From NCBI GenBank assembly GCA_022826925.1, contig JAJDTX010000044.1:1-44912 (forward strand): a stretch of 44,912 bases of DNA. Reading direction: 5' to 3'. Shown here piece by piece: positions 1 to 8,533 of the stretch. Origin of the DNA: Bryobacterales bacterium. GTDB taxonomy: Bacteria > Acidobacteriota > Terriglobia > Bryobacterales > UBA6623. The translations under genes and the position numbers were made by a program. Under the pieces are notes generated by a model. It worked only from the letters and a program-made list of their open reading frames with translations. It did not search any database and had not been told where the DNA came from. Numbering within the stretch: the first letter of the stretch is position 1; every line of letters begins with the position of its first letter.

Positions 1-651
1 TGTGGTCCGGTTCGATTCCGGGCAAGCGCGAAGGCGCAGGCCCGACAGCGCCCGTTCAGCCATCGGGCGATCTTGCGTGCCACAGCATTCAAGATGCCAG
101 AAGGGATCGACGCGGAGCGCCCACCGATCCATCATGTCTACTCCGCCTTAGCTGCGGACGAGGATCGCAACGACATGATCTTCAACGACGTGTTGCAAGC
201 GCTCGAGGTGGGACGTTCGCCGATCCTCTTAACGGAGCGCAAGCGCCATGCAGAGTATTTTGCGGACAGACTCGACCGCTTCGCCCGAAACGTCCTACTC
301 CTCCGGGGAGGGATGGGGGCCAAGCAGCGCAGCGAGGTTATGCAGCGTCTCAGGGATGTTTCCGACACTGAAGAACGCATTCTGATCGCAACTGGCCGAT
401 ATATCGGTGAGGGCTTCGACGATACCCGCCTTGACACACTATTCTTGGCCATGCCGGTCTCTTGGAAGGGCATACTCGCGCAGTACGTGGGCCGTCTGCA
501 CCGTCTGCACCCAGCGAAGCGCGAGGTGTTGGTCTATGACTACGTCGATGATGCTGTGCCGACACTCAGGCGCATGAGTGAGAAGCGGATCCGCGGCTAT
601 GGCAGCTTCGGCTATTCCGTCGAGACGTTGGACGGGCCGACTGTCGTGTGA
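1..651 (+). CDS. SF2 DEAD/DEAH-type helicase, C-terminal part (5' end outside window)
   Basis: The frame is open from base 1, so the gene begins upstream of the window; 216 residues are visible. The second RecA-like domain of a superfamily 2 helicase is recognisable. A QYVGRLHR motif VI sits near residue 160, preceded by a GEGFDDTRLDTLFLAMP motif V region, and the protein ends in a short YDYVD...GYGSFGYSV tail. The opening CGPVRFRA... followed by RPFSHR resembles the linker of the large ResIII-like helicases that carry an archaeo-eukaryotic-type primase in TOTE conflict systems; that link is from memory of the family. The ATPase domain, and any fused primase, would lie before base 1. The helicase call is firm, the TOTE assignment moderate. 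Confidence 0.8.
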   Translation, partial: CGPVRFRASAKAQARQRPFSHRAILRATAFKMPEGIDAERPPIHHVYSALAADEDRNDMIFNDVLQALEVGRSPILLTERKRHAEYFADRLDRFARNVLLLRGGMGAKQRSEVMQRLRDVSDTEERILIATGRYIGEGFDDTRLDTLFLAMPVSWKGILAQYVGRLHRLHPAKREVLVYDYVDDAVPTLRRMSEKRIRGYGSFGYSVETLDGPTVV

Positions 652-732
652 AGGTTGCACGGCACCATCGCCTGATGATGCTGGCATAGGCAGAAAAGAA
701 GAGAATTCGGAACAGCGCGGACGTCCTGTCCG

Positions 733-945
733 CTAGGCCTTTTCCATGGCCCAGACACTCGGGGCATTCTCTGCGCCCAGATCTGACTGAACCGCGTTCC
801 CTGCGTCATGAAAGCCGGATTGTGTAGGCGGAAGCCGGGGCGCTGGGACGGGGGCCGGAGTCGGCAAAGGAGCTTGGATGCTGAGGCACCCCGGGGCGAG
901 TGCGAGCGCCAGCGTTGCCAGGATCAGCTTCGGTCTTCCTGTCAT
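733..945 (-). CDS. Possible small proline-rich lipoprotein
   Basis: A 70-residue frame starting at the internal ATG at 945. It opens with MTGRPKLILATLALALAPGC, a basic N-terminus, a hydrophobic stretch and a Cys at residue 20 that could be a lipobox. The -3 residue is Ala and -2 is Pro, which is not ideal. The Cys is followed by a Pro/Ala-rich linker (TPAPVPAPRLPP) of the kind that tethers surface lipoproteins. The frame is open 12 codons further upstream. There is no obvious ribosome binding site and no family recognised, so it could be a chance frame in GC-rich DNA. Confidence 0.35.
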   Translation of the reverse strand: MTGRPKLILATLALALAPGCLSIQAPLPTPAPVPAPRLPPTQSGFHDAGNAVQSDLGAENAPSVWAMEKA

Positions 946-1090
946 CGCGAATCCTGACGGGTCCCAATCATAGCCTGTCAAGGTTTCGGCATGTTATGGA
1001 CCGATACTGACTGATTCGAGCAGCAGGCTAGGCGGCTAGGAAGACCGGCAGGGCGACCACCTGCTCCTTACGGTCCTGCCAATCCCGCTT

Positions 1091-1399
1091 CTATCTTCGC
1101 TTTCGCCGCGTCAATCTTAGAATGCGGTCGGCCGCCTGAGGCAACTGCCTCGGGCCTAGGGTCCAGATCTGGCGAGCTTCACCTGTCGGGACCCAAGTAT
1201 CGGAGTTGACGATGTATACGAGTTCGCCATCGCGCATTGCCGCCCGCCTGTCGCTCTCGAGAATGGCAATCTTGGCGATGGCGGCGATGCGCTGCACGAT
1301 TTCGCTGATCGGGATCCGCAACCGCACTTCTTGGCGCCTGAAATTGATGTACGAATCGTTTAAGGGCACGTTCCATCTTCCCTGCGAAGGCAGGCTCAC
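1091..1399 (-). CDS. Hypothetical small protein downstream of the GWxTD gene
   Basis: A frame of about 102 residues if translation starts at the GTG at 1399. The same frame stays open upstream, where it overlaps the GWxTD gene, so the start is uncertain. The segment YINFRRQEVRLRIPISEIVQRIAAI alternates like a real folded protein and the C-terminus is very basic (RLTRRKRR). No domain was recognised. It lies on the same strand as the GWxTD gene, 59 bp downstream, and could be co-transcribed. It may equally be a spurious frame. Confidence 0.3.
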   Translation of the reverse strand: MSLPSQGRWNVPLNDSYINFRRQEVRLRIPISEIVQRIAAIAKIAILESDRRAAMRDGELVYIVNSDTWVPTGEARQIWTLGPRQLPQAADRILRLTRRKRR

Positions 1400-1458
1400 C
1401 GTGCTTGCGATCGCCGCTTCGCAAATACCGCTCGAGCCGCTATGCCCCGTGGCAGGCC

Positions 1459-2016
1459 TCACTGCGCCGAGGGTGCCCGCGTGAGCCGGTACTCGCCGGT
1501 CATGGTGGGATCCTCGAACACTAGGATGCCCTCGCCTCCGCCGCCGTCGGGCCAAAGGTACCACCAGATCTCGAACGGGTGGTTGGCAGTGAACCCGCCG
1601 TCTTCGCCGGATGGCGGCCGATACTGGCCTCCTGCGGGGTGGGATTCGATCTCGTCCGGCGGCCCTTGGGTGATATACGTCCGGCCTCGGTCGGTCTGCC
1701 AGCCGGGAATCTGCCAGGCGAACCGGTCATTGGAGTAGGCGATGCGCCGGTAGTGCTCTTGCTTGTATTCGTTCGGGGCCGAGTCCGGCGTGGGGTCGCG
1801 CCGTGTCCAGAACGACTCGATGAAGTGCTCGCGCTCCTCGTCCGTTGTCAACTCGACGAACGCCTCGCGCTCTTCGCTCGCGATGATGTATAGGACATCC
1901 TCGTCGAGCCATCGCTTGAAGGGCTCTCGAAGGTCCCCGTCGGTCTGTGCCCCGCAGGACCATGCCAAACCGGCTGCAGCCAGTGCAGCAATCCAAATCC
2001 CGATTCGGTGGTGCAT
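1459..2016 (-). CDS. GWxTD domain-containing lipoprotein
   Basis: A 185-residue protein from the ATG at 2016; 18 more codons are open upstream but lack sequence of this kind. Residues 1-22 form a signal peptide ending in LAWSC, suggesting a lipid-anchored export product. The middle region has FxESFWTRRDPTPDSAPNEYK, then the signature GWQTDRGRTYITQGPPDE, followed by FEIWWY and FEDPTMTGEYRLTR. This is the GWxTD domain, common in Acidobacteriota and related phyla. Longer family members continue after the EYRLT block, so this is a short version that stops there. Function is unknown. The domain call is secure. Confidence 0.88.
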   Translation of the reverse strand: MHHRIGIWIAALAAAGLAWSCGAQTDGDLREPFKRWLDEDVLYIIASEEREAFVELTTDEEREHFIESFWTRRDPTPDSAPNEYKQEHYRRIAYSNDRFAWQIPGWQTDRGRTYITQGPPDEIESHPAGGQYRPPSGEDGGFTANHPFEIWWYLWPDGGGGEGILVFEDPTMTGEYRLTRAPSAQ

Positions 2017-2360
2017 CCCTCCCCCTTGTCGGCGGCGCCCGCCGGAATCGGCGGGGCTCCTCGGCCTCACCCGACCGCTTCAGGCCCTTGCGCGTTCCGG
2101 CGGGCGTTCCAAGTTCGACTCTAGAGCCTCCGGTGCGGCCGGTCAAGCGTGAGACCGGGCTTGTCCAGCTCAGCCTAAGGCCATCGGGGCGACCACTTAG
2201 ATGGGCCTGAAGAGCTCGCTAATGCTGTCGGCGTGTTGCTCTTCGAGCGATCCCCGAGACGCGATTGCCAAGTTAGCGGTGTGCGCGAGCTCGGCTCGCT
2301 ACGAGTGCCGAAACACCGATCGCGCACTCACTCCCGCGATTTCCTAGACTCAAGGTCGCT
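2017..2360. other. Divergent intergenic region, no gene seen
   Basis: This 344-bp stretch separates the minus-strand GWxTD gene from the plus-strand UPF0261 gene. Several frames are open but none resembles a protein. It should contain both promoters; I could not pick a convincing -35/-10 pair or a hairpin. Confidence 0.4.
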
Positions 2361-3590
2361 GTGCGGACGGTCGCTGTCATCGGAACTCTTGACACCAAGG
2401 GTACGGAAGTCGCATTCCTCGCCGAGCAGATCCGCGCTCGTGGATGCGACACCCTCGTGATCGACGCAGGGGTATTCGAGCCGCCAGCAATCGAACCTGA
2501 TATCGCCCGCCATACGGTGGCTGGCGCAGCCGGCGAGCGTACCGAGGCGCTAGCTGCATCGGGAGATCGCGGCGAAGCAGTGGCGGCAATGACCCGAGGA
2601 GTCGAGAGGATCGTTCCTGACCTCTACGAGCAAGGTCGCATACACGCCGCCATCGGCATCGGCGGAAGCGCAGGAACGACGATCGCGACTGCCGCGATGA
2701 GGGCCTTACCCATGGGCGTGCCCAAGGTGATGATCTCTACGCTCGCCGGAGGAGACGTCGCGGCGTTCGTCGGCTCGAAGGACATAGCCATGATCCCGTC
2801 CATTGTGGACATCAGCGGATTGAACCGGATAAGCCGGCAAGTGATCGTCCAAGCGGCCGCGGCAGTGGTCGCCATGGCCCAGGCGGACGTCCCGGCGAAC
2901 GAGGACGGGCCGCTGATCGCGGCATCCATGTTCGGCAACACGACGCAATGTGTCGAAGCGGCCAAGGCGATCCTCCAGTCGTCCGGGTACGAAGTATTGG
3001 TCTTCCACGCAACCGGCACCGGAGGCCGGACGATGGAGAGCCTCGTCTCGTCCGGCTTTTTCACGGCGGTGCTGGACGTGACGACGACGGAACTGGCCGA
3101 TGACTTGGCCGGGGGAGTGCTGAGTGCCGGTCCGAACCGTCTGCAAGCCGCTGCCCGAGCCGGACTGCCTGCGGTGGTGGCGCCGGGCTGCTTGGACATG
3201 GTGAACTTCTGGGCTCCCGAGTCGATCCCCGAGCGGTATCGCGAACGCCGGTTCTACCGTCACAATCCCAATGTGACGCTGATGCGAACGACGCCCGAGG
3301 AAAACCGGGAGCTCGGAAGCCAACTGGCAGAAAAACTGAATGCCTCCGAAGGGCCGGTGGCGGTCTATCTGCCGCTTCGGGGGATCTCAGTGATCTCCGC
3401 GCCAGGACAGCCCTTCTACTGGCCCGAAGCGGACCAAGCGCTGTTCCAGGCGATCAAGGGGGCCCTCCGTCCGGGGATCCCGGTATTCGAGCTGGACGCC
3501 AACATCAACGACCAGCAGTTCGCCGACGCGGTGGCAAGGGGCCTTCTTCGACTCATCGGGCAGTCGGCTAGCACCGGCGTCGCGCGGTAG
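2361..3590 (+). CDS. UPF0261 / Tm-1-like ATP-binding protein
   Basis: A 409-residue protein of usual family length, starting with GTG at 2361. The N-terminal VAVIGTLDTKGTEV (residues 3-16) is the family hallmark. It is followed by GIGGSAGTTIAT (about 99-110), PKVMISTLA, and in the second half FHATGTGGRTMESL and PGCLDMVNFW. In plants the same domain forms the N-terminal, ATP-binding half of tomato Tm-1, which inhibits tobamovirus replication; the bacterial role is unknown. The next gene begins 6 bp later and encodes the equivalent of the C-terminal Tm-1 half, so the two products very likely act together, probably on a small organic acid or its phosphate (inference). Confidence 0.92.
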   Translation: MRTVAVIGTLDTKGTEVAFLAEQIRARGCDTLVIDAGVFEPPAIEPDIARHTVAGAAGERTEALAASGDRGEAVAAMTRGVERIVPDLYEQGRIHAAIGIGGSAGTTIATAAMRALPMGVPKVMISTLAGGDVAAFVGSKDIAMIPSIVDISGLNRISRQVIVQAAAAVVAMAQADVPANEDGPLIAASMFGNTTQCVEAAKAILQSSGYEVLVFHATGTGGRTMESLVSSGFFTAVLDVTTTELADDLAGGVLSAGPNRLQAAARAGLPAVVAPGCLDMVNFWAPESIPERYRERRFYRHNPNVTLMRTTPEENRELGSQLAEKLNASEGPVAVYLPLRGISVISAPGQPFYWPEADQALFQAIKGALRPGIPVFELDANINDQQFADAVARGLLRLIGQSASTGVAR

Positions 3591-3596
3591 GATTCA

Positions 3597-4472
3597 ATGG
3601 CGATCGAGGGCAAGAACATGAGTCACAGTTCGCAGGCGCTTGGAATTCCGAGAGAAGTCGCTCTCTCGCGGCTCAGGGATCAAGCGACTCGCGGAGTCCC
3701 GATCATCGGCGCAGGGGCGGGGACTGGGATCTCTGCCAAATGTGCCCAGTCGGGCGGGGCGGACCTGATCGTGATCTACAACTCTGGCCGCTTCCGCATG
3801 GCAGGGCACGGATCCTTGTCCGGGCTCATGCCGTACGGCGATGCCAACCGGATTGTCGTCGAGATGGCCTGTGAAGTCCTTCCTGTTGCTCGAGATGTGC
3901 CTGTCCTCGCCGGCGTCTGCGGCACCGATCCGTTCCGCTTGATGCATGTGTTCCTGCAGGAGATCAAGGCGATTGGATTCAGCGGCGTGCAGAACTTTCC
4001 TACCGTAGGGCTGATCGACGGGCTGTTCCGGCAAAACTTGGAGGAGACGGGGATGAGCTTCTCGAAGGAAGTGGAAATGATCGGCATCGCCCGCGAACTG
4101 GACCTGCTCACGACCCCTTATGTCTTCAGCCCGGAGGAAGCTGTCGAGATGGCGGCGGCGGGTGCCGACGTCTTGGTCGCTCACATGGGACTCACCACGA
4201 AGGGATTCATCGGTGCGCGAACGGCGAAGACGCTCGACGAAGCCGTCGCGGAAATCCAGGCTATCCACGATGCGGCCAAGCAGGAACGCGGCGAGATCTT
4301 GGTGATCTGCCACGGCGGGCCGGTCAGCGAGCCGGACGACGTGCGTTACGTCCTAGAGAATACGGAGGGGATCGTGGGCTTTTTCGGCGCCAGCAGCGTC
4401 GAGCGCCTCCCTACCGAACAGGCAATTACCGCGCAGGTGAGGGCCTTCAAAGAGATCGAATCACTGCAGTGA
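3597..4472 (+). CDS. Phosphoenolpyruvate-hydrolase-like TIM-barrel protein
   Basis: A 291-residue protein. The ATG at 3597 is preferred because AGGA lies just upstream; a second ATG at 3618 is possible. Visible landmarks are [24 protein letters not shown] (residues 34-57), [46 protein letters not shown] and the C-terminal [13 protein letters not shown] and [12 protein letters not shown]. These fit the PEP-hydrolase/TIM-barrel family (Pfam PEP_hydrolase). It follows the UPF0261 gene by 6 bp and is surely in the same operon; in plants both domains are fused in Tm-1. Substrate unknown. Confidence 0.9.
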   Translation: MAIEGKNMSHSSQALGIPREVALSRLRDQATRGVPIIGAGAGTGISAKCAQSGGADLIVIYNSGRFRMAGHGSLSGLMPYGDANRIVVEMACEVLPVARDVPVLAGVCGTDPFRLMHVFLQEIKAIGFSGVQNFPTVGLIDGLFRQNLEETGMSFSKEVEMIGIARELDLLTTPYVFSPEEAVEMAAAGADVLVAHMGLTTKGFIGARTAKTLDEAVAEIQAIHDAAKQERGEILVICHGGPVSEPDDVRYVLENTEGIVGFFGASSVERLPTEQAITAQVRAFKEIESLQ

Positions 4473-4520
4473 CCTGGGGCTGGAGCGTCAGGCATTCCGG
4501 TTCGCGATGGCCGCAGGGCG

Positions 4521-4919
4521 CTATCGCATAGACACCCAGGGCTCCTCCTCTGCTACGTCGACAAGCTCGTATCCGTCCTGCCCGATAGAGGGGCCTAAGA
4601 TGGCCAAGATCCTGGCAACCCGGTCACTCACATTGAACGAGGCATGCACTTCGTTTTTACCGATGAATGCTGAGCCGCCTGCTCCGAGCGTGCGCTTTTC
4701 TGTGTCAACCCACTGCTCGATCTCGCCTTCCACCACATAGATGACTTCCTCTTGATTGGGATGCCTGTGGAAGTTGTGGCCGCTATCTGGATCGAATCTC
4801 ACTTCGACTACCACCAGGTTCTTTGTGCCGGTAGAGTCTGGACTGCTGAACCAAGCTAACGTGCCCCACGGCACCTGCTCGCAGCGAGCTTCGCTGGAAT
4901 CCGTGAATGTCCTCATCAC
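4521..4919 (-). CDS. Single-domain cupin protein
   Basis: A 132-residue protein with one cupin barrel. Motif 1 is GHNFHRHPNQEEVIYVVEG (residues about 47-65) with the two His and the Glu that normally bind a metal. Motif 2 is FIGKNEVHASFN with the last metal His. The tandem ATGs at 4919 give MMRTF. It is convergent with the PEP-hydrolase-like gene and lies between it and the LarA gene on the LarA strand. Single-domain cupins of this kind can be isomerases, dioxygenases or sugar-binding proteins, so no reaction is assigned. Confidence 0.88.
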   Translation of the reverse strand: MMRTFTDSSEARCEQVPWGTLAWFSSPDSTGTKNLVVVEVRFDPDSGHNFHRHPNQEEVIYVVEGEIEQWVDTEKRTLGAGGSAFIGKNEVHASFNVSDRVARILAILGPSIGQDGYELVDVAEEEPWVSMR

Positions 4920-5130
4920 CTCTCCTCTCCTTCTTGCCCGCAGCTCGCTAAGTGCGCTCCTTCAACGCGGAATCACTTGCCGAGCGGTCGCCTGCGGGGG
5001 TTCCAGATCGCCAGCTACAAGGCCAATTTGCTGTGGCCGGCGGTTCTTCGGCCGGCGCTTCACGGACTTGGCGCTGCTTCACGATTTCGGATGTGTCGCG
5101 GGAAAGCGGCCGTCGCGCCAGGGGCTCTGG

Positions 5131-6402
5131 CTAATTCTGCAGCTGCGAAAACACGTACGGGCCTTCGGGGATCACTACCACTCGCGCACCGTCTCCTAGC
5201 CGCTCCGTAAGACCGTCCACCGCTGCCTGCGCATCCTTGTGGCTGGGACCCCACAGTTTGGACCGGTCCGCCTCTGAGAGTCCCGGCACGCAGAAAGAGA
5301 GCTGCGCCCGCTGCGCGACCATGGCGAGCTTTTCTGCTTGCCATTGGTCGACGCGCACTGCCCGCTCGGAGAGCAGGTCGAGCAGTTCAGAGAAGTCATC
5401 GGATTCGCGCACCAGCTGACTGAACTCAGGCCCGCCCAACCCCTCGTTGCAGGCGGCCGCGAGAAGGATCTCGCCGCCCTCTCGCACGATGTGCGCCGCG
5501 GCGGTCAGGCCTTTGACGGCCTGGTAGAAGGTCAGGTCAAGCGGATACCCTCCCGATGTTGTGATCACGGCATCGGCCGGCCTATCAATCGTGGCCAAGG
5601 TTGACTGCCGCACGAACTCTACCCCTTGCGCGTGAGCAGCAACCGGCTCTCCCGCGAACACGGCCGCGATCGCCCGCGTGTCGGTCAACGCCACGTCGAC
5701 CATGAAGTGGTGGCCGGCCATGGCTGCGATCTCGAGCAGCTCGCGGTGCAGCGGATTGTCGGGGAACGACCCCTCCGTTGCCTTCGGATCTCGCATGTAG
5801 AGCGGGCTGTGCAGGCGCTTGATCGTCCTCTCGCCTGCCAGTCCTATGCCGATCAACTTGCGCCCGCCCGAGAATCCGGCCATCAAGTGGGGCTCGATGA
5901 ACCCGAGCGTGATGTGCAAGTCTGCTTCGAAGAAACGCTCGTCAACAAATGCCTGGGTCCCGCCGGCAGTCTCTCCTAGGAACGCTTGCTCGTCGATCTC
6001 GCGCGCCCGGTGAGAATGCACGGGATGGTGCTTCAGGATCGTTTCCCCGACGATCTCCTCCAGCTCCTCGGCAGTTGCCTCGCGATGTAGGCCGGTCGCG
6101 ATCACGATAGTGATCTCGCTTGCAGAGATGCCGCCGGCCTGCAGGGCACCGATCACGTGCGGCAGCACGGTCTTGTTCGGTGCCGGTCGGGTGATGTCGC
6201 AAACCGCGATGGCGGCGCTGTTCTTCCCGCGTGCGAGCTCTTCCAGGCTCGGGCAGCCGATCGGGCTCGCTATGGCCGCGGCCAGTGCCGCGTCCTCGTC
6301 CGCCAGGCCGGTTGCGAAGCGCGGCCGGAGCACCTGCGCGTCAAGCTCGTCGGGGATATTGACGGTAGTTCCTTCGCGGTCGAGCGCCAGTCTTACTTGC
6401 AT
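5131..6402 (-). CDS. larA-like: LarA-type nickel-pincer racemase/epimerase family protein
   Basis: A 423-residue protein that aligns by motif with lactate racemase LarA. DITRP is at residues 69-73, GLHRE with the conserved His at 106, EPHLMAGFSGGRK at 170-182 including the pincer-cofactor Lys 182, and YQAVKG around 293-298 with Gln 294 and Lys 297. These correspond to LarA Asp72/Arg75, His108, His174, Lys184, Gln295 and Lys298, so the protein looks catalytically intact. Many homologues racemise or epimerise other 2-hydroxyacids, so lactate is not proven. The cofactor-building genes larB, larC and larE are not in the window. A symporter gene is divergent from it. Confidence 0.9.
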   Translation of the reverse strand: MQVRLALDREGTTVNIPDELDAQVLRPRFATGLADEDAALAAAIASPIGCPSLEELARGKNSAAIAVCDITRPAPNKTVLPHVIGALQAGGISASEITIVIATGLHREATAEELEEIVGETILKHHPVHSHRAREIDEQAFLGETAGGTQAFVDERFFEADLHITLGFIEPHLMAGFSGGRKLIGIGLAGERTIKRLHSPLYMRDPKATEGSFPDNPLHRELLEIAAMAGHHFMVDVALTDTRAIAAVFAGEPVAAHAQGVEFVRQSTLATIDRPADAVITTSGGYPLDLTFYQAVKGLTAAAHIVREGGEILLAAACNEGLGGPEFSQLVRESDDFSELLDLLSERAVRVDQWQAEKLAMVAQRAQLSFCVPGLSEADRSKLWGPSHKDAQAAVDGLTERLGDGARVVVIPEGPYVFSQLQN

Positions 6403-6489
6403 TGCGTGTGCTCCAGGGCCTTGCCGAGCGAAGCGTGCCTAGCGAAGGTTCTTTTACAATTCTCCTATAATCGTTTGAACCGCCGATTC
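6403..6489 (+). promoter_or_regulatory. Divergent promoter region larA-like / symporter
   Basis: An 87-bp gap between two divergent starts. A perfect TATAAT lies at 6466-6471, about 19 bp before the symporter ATG, and would serve the plus strand. The matching -35 position near 6443 is poor, which may mean an activator is needed. Confidence 0.5.
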
Positions 6490-7830
6490 ATGGACTGGCT
6501 TCTAGATCTCAATAGTAGCGTGAACTCCATCGTCTGGGGACCGCCCATGATGATCGCCCTGATCGGGACGGGCATCATCTTCACGTTTGCCACAAGAGGG
6601 GTTCAATTCCGCCGGTTCGGTTTCGCCGCCAGGCAAGTGCTCGGCCGCCACGGGGAAGCCGCCGGGGAGGGCACCGTGCGGCCCTTTCAGGCCTTGGCAA
6701 CATCGCTGTCGGCCACGGTGGGGGTTGGCAATATCGCGGGCGTCTCGATCGCCATCGCCAGCGGCGGCCCGGGCGCTGTCTTCTGGATGTTCTTCAGCGG
6801 ACTGGTTGGCATGGCCACCAAGTTCGCCGAAATCGCCATTGCGCTCGAGTACCGGGAAAAGGACACGGCCGGGGTCATGCGCGGCGGCGCGATGTACGTG
6901 CTGAAGAAGCGCTTCAACCTGGCGTGGCTTGGGGTGCTCTTCGCAGCCTTCTGCGCGATGGCCTCGTTCGGCATTGGCAACATGACCCAGGCCAACACGA
7001 TCGCCACGGCCATGCGAGCTACCTATGGCATCCCCGACTGGATCACTGGACTGGTATTGGCGGCATTGACGGGACTGGTGGTCTTGGGCGGGATCCGGCG
7101 CATCGCCGAAGTCGCCTCCGTGCTCGTGCCGGTCATGTGCGTTCTCTACGTGGCGGCTGCCTCGTTTGTCCTGCTTTCGAATTGGAGCGCGCTGCCAGGA
7201 GTGTTCGAACTCATTCTCAGCTCTGCATTTACCGGGCAGGCCGCCTTGGGAGGGTTTGCGGGGGCAACGGTCCGCAGCGCCATGCAGTCGGGGATTGCCA
7301 GGGGCCTGTTTTCCAACGAGGCGGGCTTGGGGAGCGCTCCCATGGTGCATGCAACTGCCGTCACCGATCATCCGGTCAGGCAGGCGACCTACGGGATCTT
7401 CGGCGTGTTCGTGGACACGTTGCTGGTCTGCACGCTGACGGCCGCCACGGTGTTGTCCACGGGCGTGTGGTCGTCAGGGCTGACCGGAGTGGAGATGACG
7501 AGCCAGGCTTTCAGCCTTGGGCTGCCCGGGGACTGGGGCGGCCAGTTCATCACGCTCGCGCTCGCTCCGTTCGGCTTCTCAACGACCATCGGCTGGGCCT
7601 TCTATGGCGAGACCGGCTTCGCTTTCTTGTTCGGCGAGCGAACGAAGCTGCCGTACCGCTGGGCGTGGGTGGCGGCAGTCTATGTCGGAGCGGTCGGAGG
7701 ACTTGAGGTGATCTGGAAGATTTCCGACACTCTCAATGCCCTGATGGCTGTGCCCAACCTGATCGCAGTGCTGGGGTCGATAGGGCTTCTGCGACAGAGG
7801 ATGCGCGAGTTCTTCGCGGCGCACGGATAG
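6490..7830 (+). CDS. Sodium:alanine/amino-acid symporter (AGCS family)
   Basis: The frame is open from 6157, but the family N-terminus MDWLLDLNSSVNSIVWGPPM begins at the ATG at 6490, giving 446 residues, the usual AGCS length. Multi-pass membrane protein with the hallmark LATSLSATVGVGNIAGV (about residues 62-78), GPGAVFWMFFSGLVGMATKFAEI, and NEAGLGSAPMVHA (about 277-289), all typical of sodium-coupled alanine/glycine transporters. A clear -10 box precedes it and the LarA-like gene is divergent, suggesting uptake of a substrate linked to that enzyme (inference). An amino acid is the usual cargo. Confidence 0.93.
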   Translation: MDWLLDLNSSVNSIVWGPPMMIALIGTGIIFTFATRGVQFRRFGFAARQVLGRHGEAAGEGTVRPFQALATSLSATVGVGNIAGVSIAIASGGPGAVFWMFFSGLVGMATKFAEIAIALEYREKDTAGVMRGGAMYVLKKRFNLAWLGVLFAAFCAMASFGIGNMTQANTIATAMRATYGIPDWITGLVLAALTGLVVLGGIRRIAEVASVLVPVMCVLYVAAASFVLLSNWSALPGVFELILSSAFTGQAALGGFAGATVRSAMQSGIARGLFSNEAGLGSAPMVHATAVTDHPVRQATYGIFGVFVDTLLVCTLTAATVLSTGVWSSGLTGVEMTSQAFSLGLPGDWGGQFITLALAPFGFSTTIGWAFYGETGFAFLFGERTKLPYRWAWVAAVYVGAVGGLEVIWKISDTLNALMAVPNLIAVLGSIGLLRQRMREFFAAHG

Positions 7831-8158
7831 CCGCAGCCGCATGCCGCCGGCGGCTTGGCAGGCAGCGGCAACGGCGGCCCGGGTGCTCGACCGTTGATTC
7901 CTTGTAGCGGCCGGACTCGATTCGGACCGCCGAATCGACCGATGCGCGGACGGACGCAGATTCCGAGGGAACTGTAGAATCCGCAGTAACTTGCGCCACG
8001 GAAGCGATTTTCCGCCCAATTTCCAAAATTCATAGAAAAAATTCCAACTCCCATACTTCAAACCGTGCTACCGTTCGCCGGGGCGCGCAGTTCCTGTGGC
8101 AACTCGTCATCGGAAGATGGCGCGCCCAGGGAATCAAGTCTAAATACCGGAGGACGAA
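7831..8158. other. Intergenic region with AT-rich patch
   Basis: No coding region seen in these 328 bp. From about 8008 to 8050 the DNA turns AT-rich (runs of A and T around TTCATAG), unlike the flanks, and probably holds the promoter of the small membrane protein that follows. Confidence 0.4.
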
Positions 8159-8485
8159 ATGCTAAACAGAATTCTCATCGGTCTCGGCGCGGTCATTGCG
8201 CTCGTGGTGGGCTTCGCGCCCGACCTGATCCCGGCGAACATCGCTATGCTCATACTGGTTCTCGGAGGCATCGTTTACGCTGCGATTGCGGTCGATGCCG
8301 AGGACTCGAACGCTTACTTGATCGTCACCATTGCGGTCGGGGCGGCAGCCGGTGCGGATGCGCTCAGCAGCATCCCCGCGATCGGCGCCCAGTTGGATGG
8401 CGCGATGGGTGCCATCGGCACGTCACTGAACGGTGGCGTCGCCACGGTCCTCGCTGTGAGGATTGTCAACCGCCTCAAAGGCTGA
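8159..8485 (+). CDS. Small multi-pass membrane protein of unknown function
   Basis: A 108-residue protein behind a strong GGAGG ribosome binding site 6 bases before the ATG. Two clear hydrophobic helices (about residues 5-20 and 27-45), a third (51-66 region, after the acidic VDAEDSN loop) and a fourth towards the C-terminus (about 90-103), which ends in the basic RIVNRLKG. No domain named. It stands alone: AT-rich DNA upstream, a hairpin terminator 25 bp downstream. The clean translation signal and isolated layout suggest a well-expressed single gene. Confidence 0.8.
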   Translation: MLNRILIGLGAVIALVVGFAPDLIPANIAMLILVLGGIVYAAIAVDAEDSNAYLIVTIAVGAAAGADALSSIPAIGAQLDGAMGAIGTSLNGGVATVLAVRIVNRLKG

Positions 8486-8510
8486 CACCAATCTGGTCAA
8501 CATAGCGGGT

Positions 8511-8533
8511 CTTCGCGCCCGGCTCCCGCGAAG
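8511..8533 (+). terminator. Hairpin behind the small membrane protein gene
   Basis: Perfect 7-bp arms CTTCGCG / CGCGAAG around a 9-base loop, beginning 25 bp after the stop codon. There is no T-run, so it may stabilise the mRNA end or act with Rho. Confidence 0.5.

Noticed and set aside
7..21. CCGGTTCGATTCCGG looks like a tRNA T-arm
   Set aside because: It lies in the open helicase frame, which matches the family around it, and no acceptor, D-arm or anticodon arm can be placed upstream within the window.
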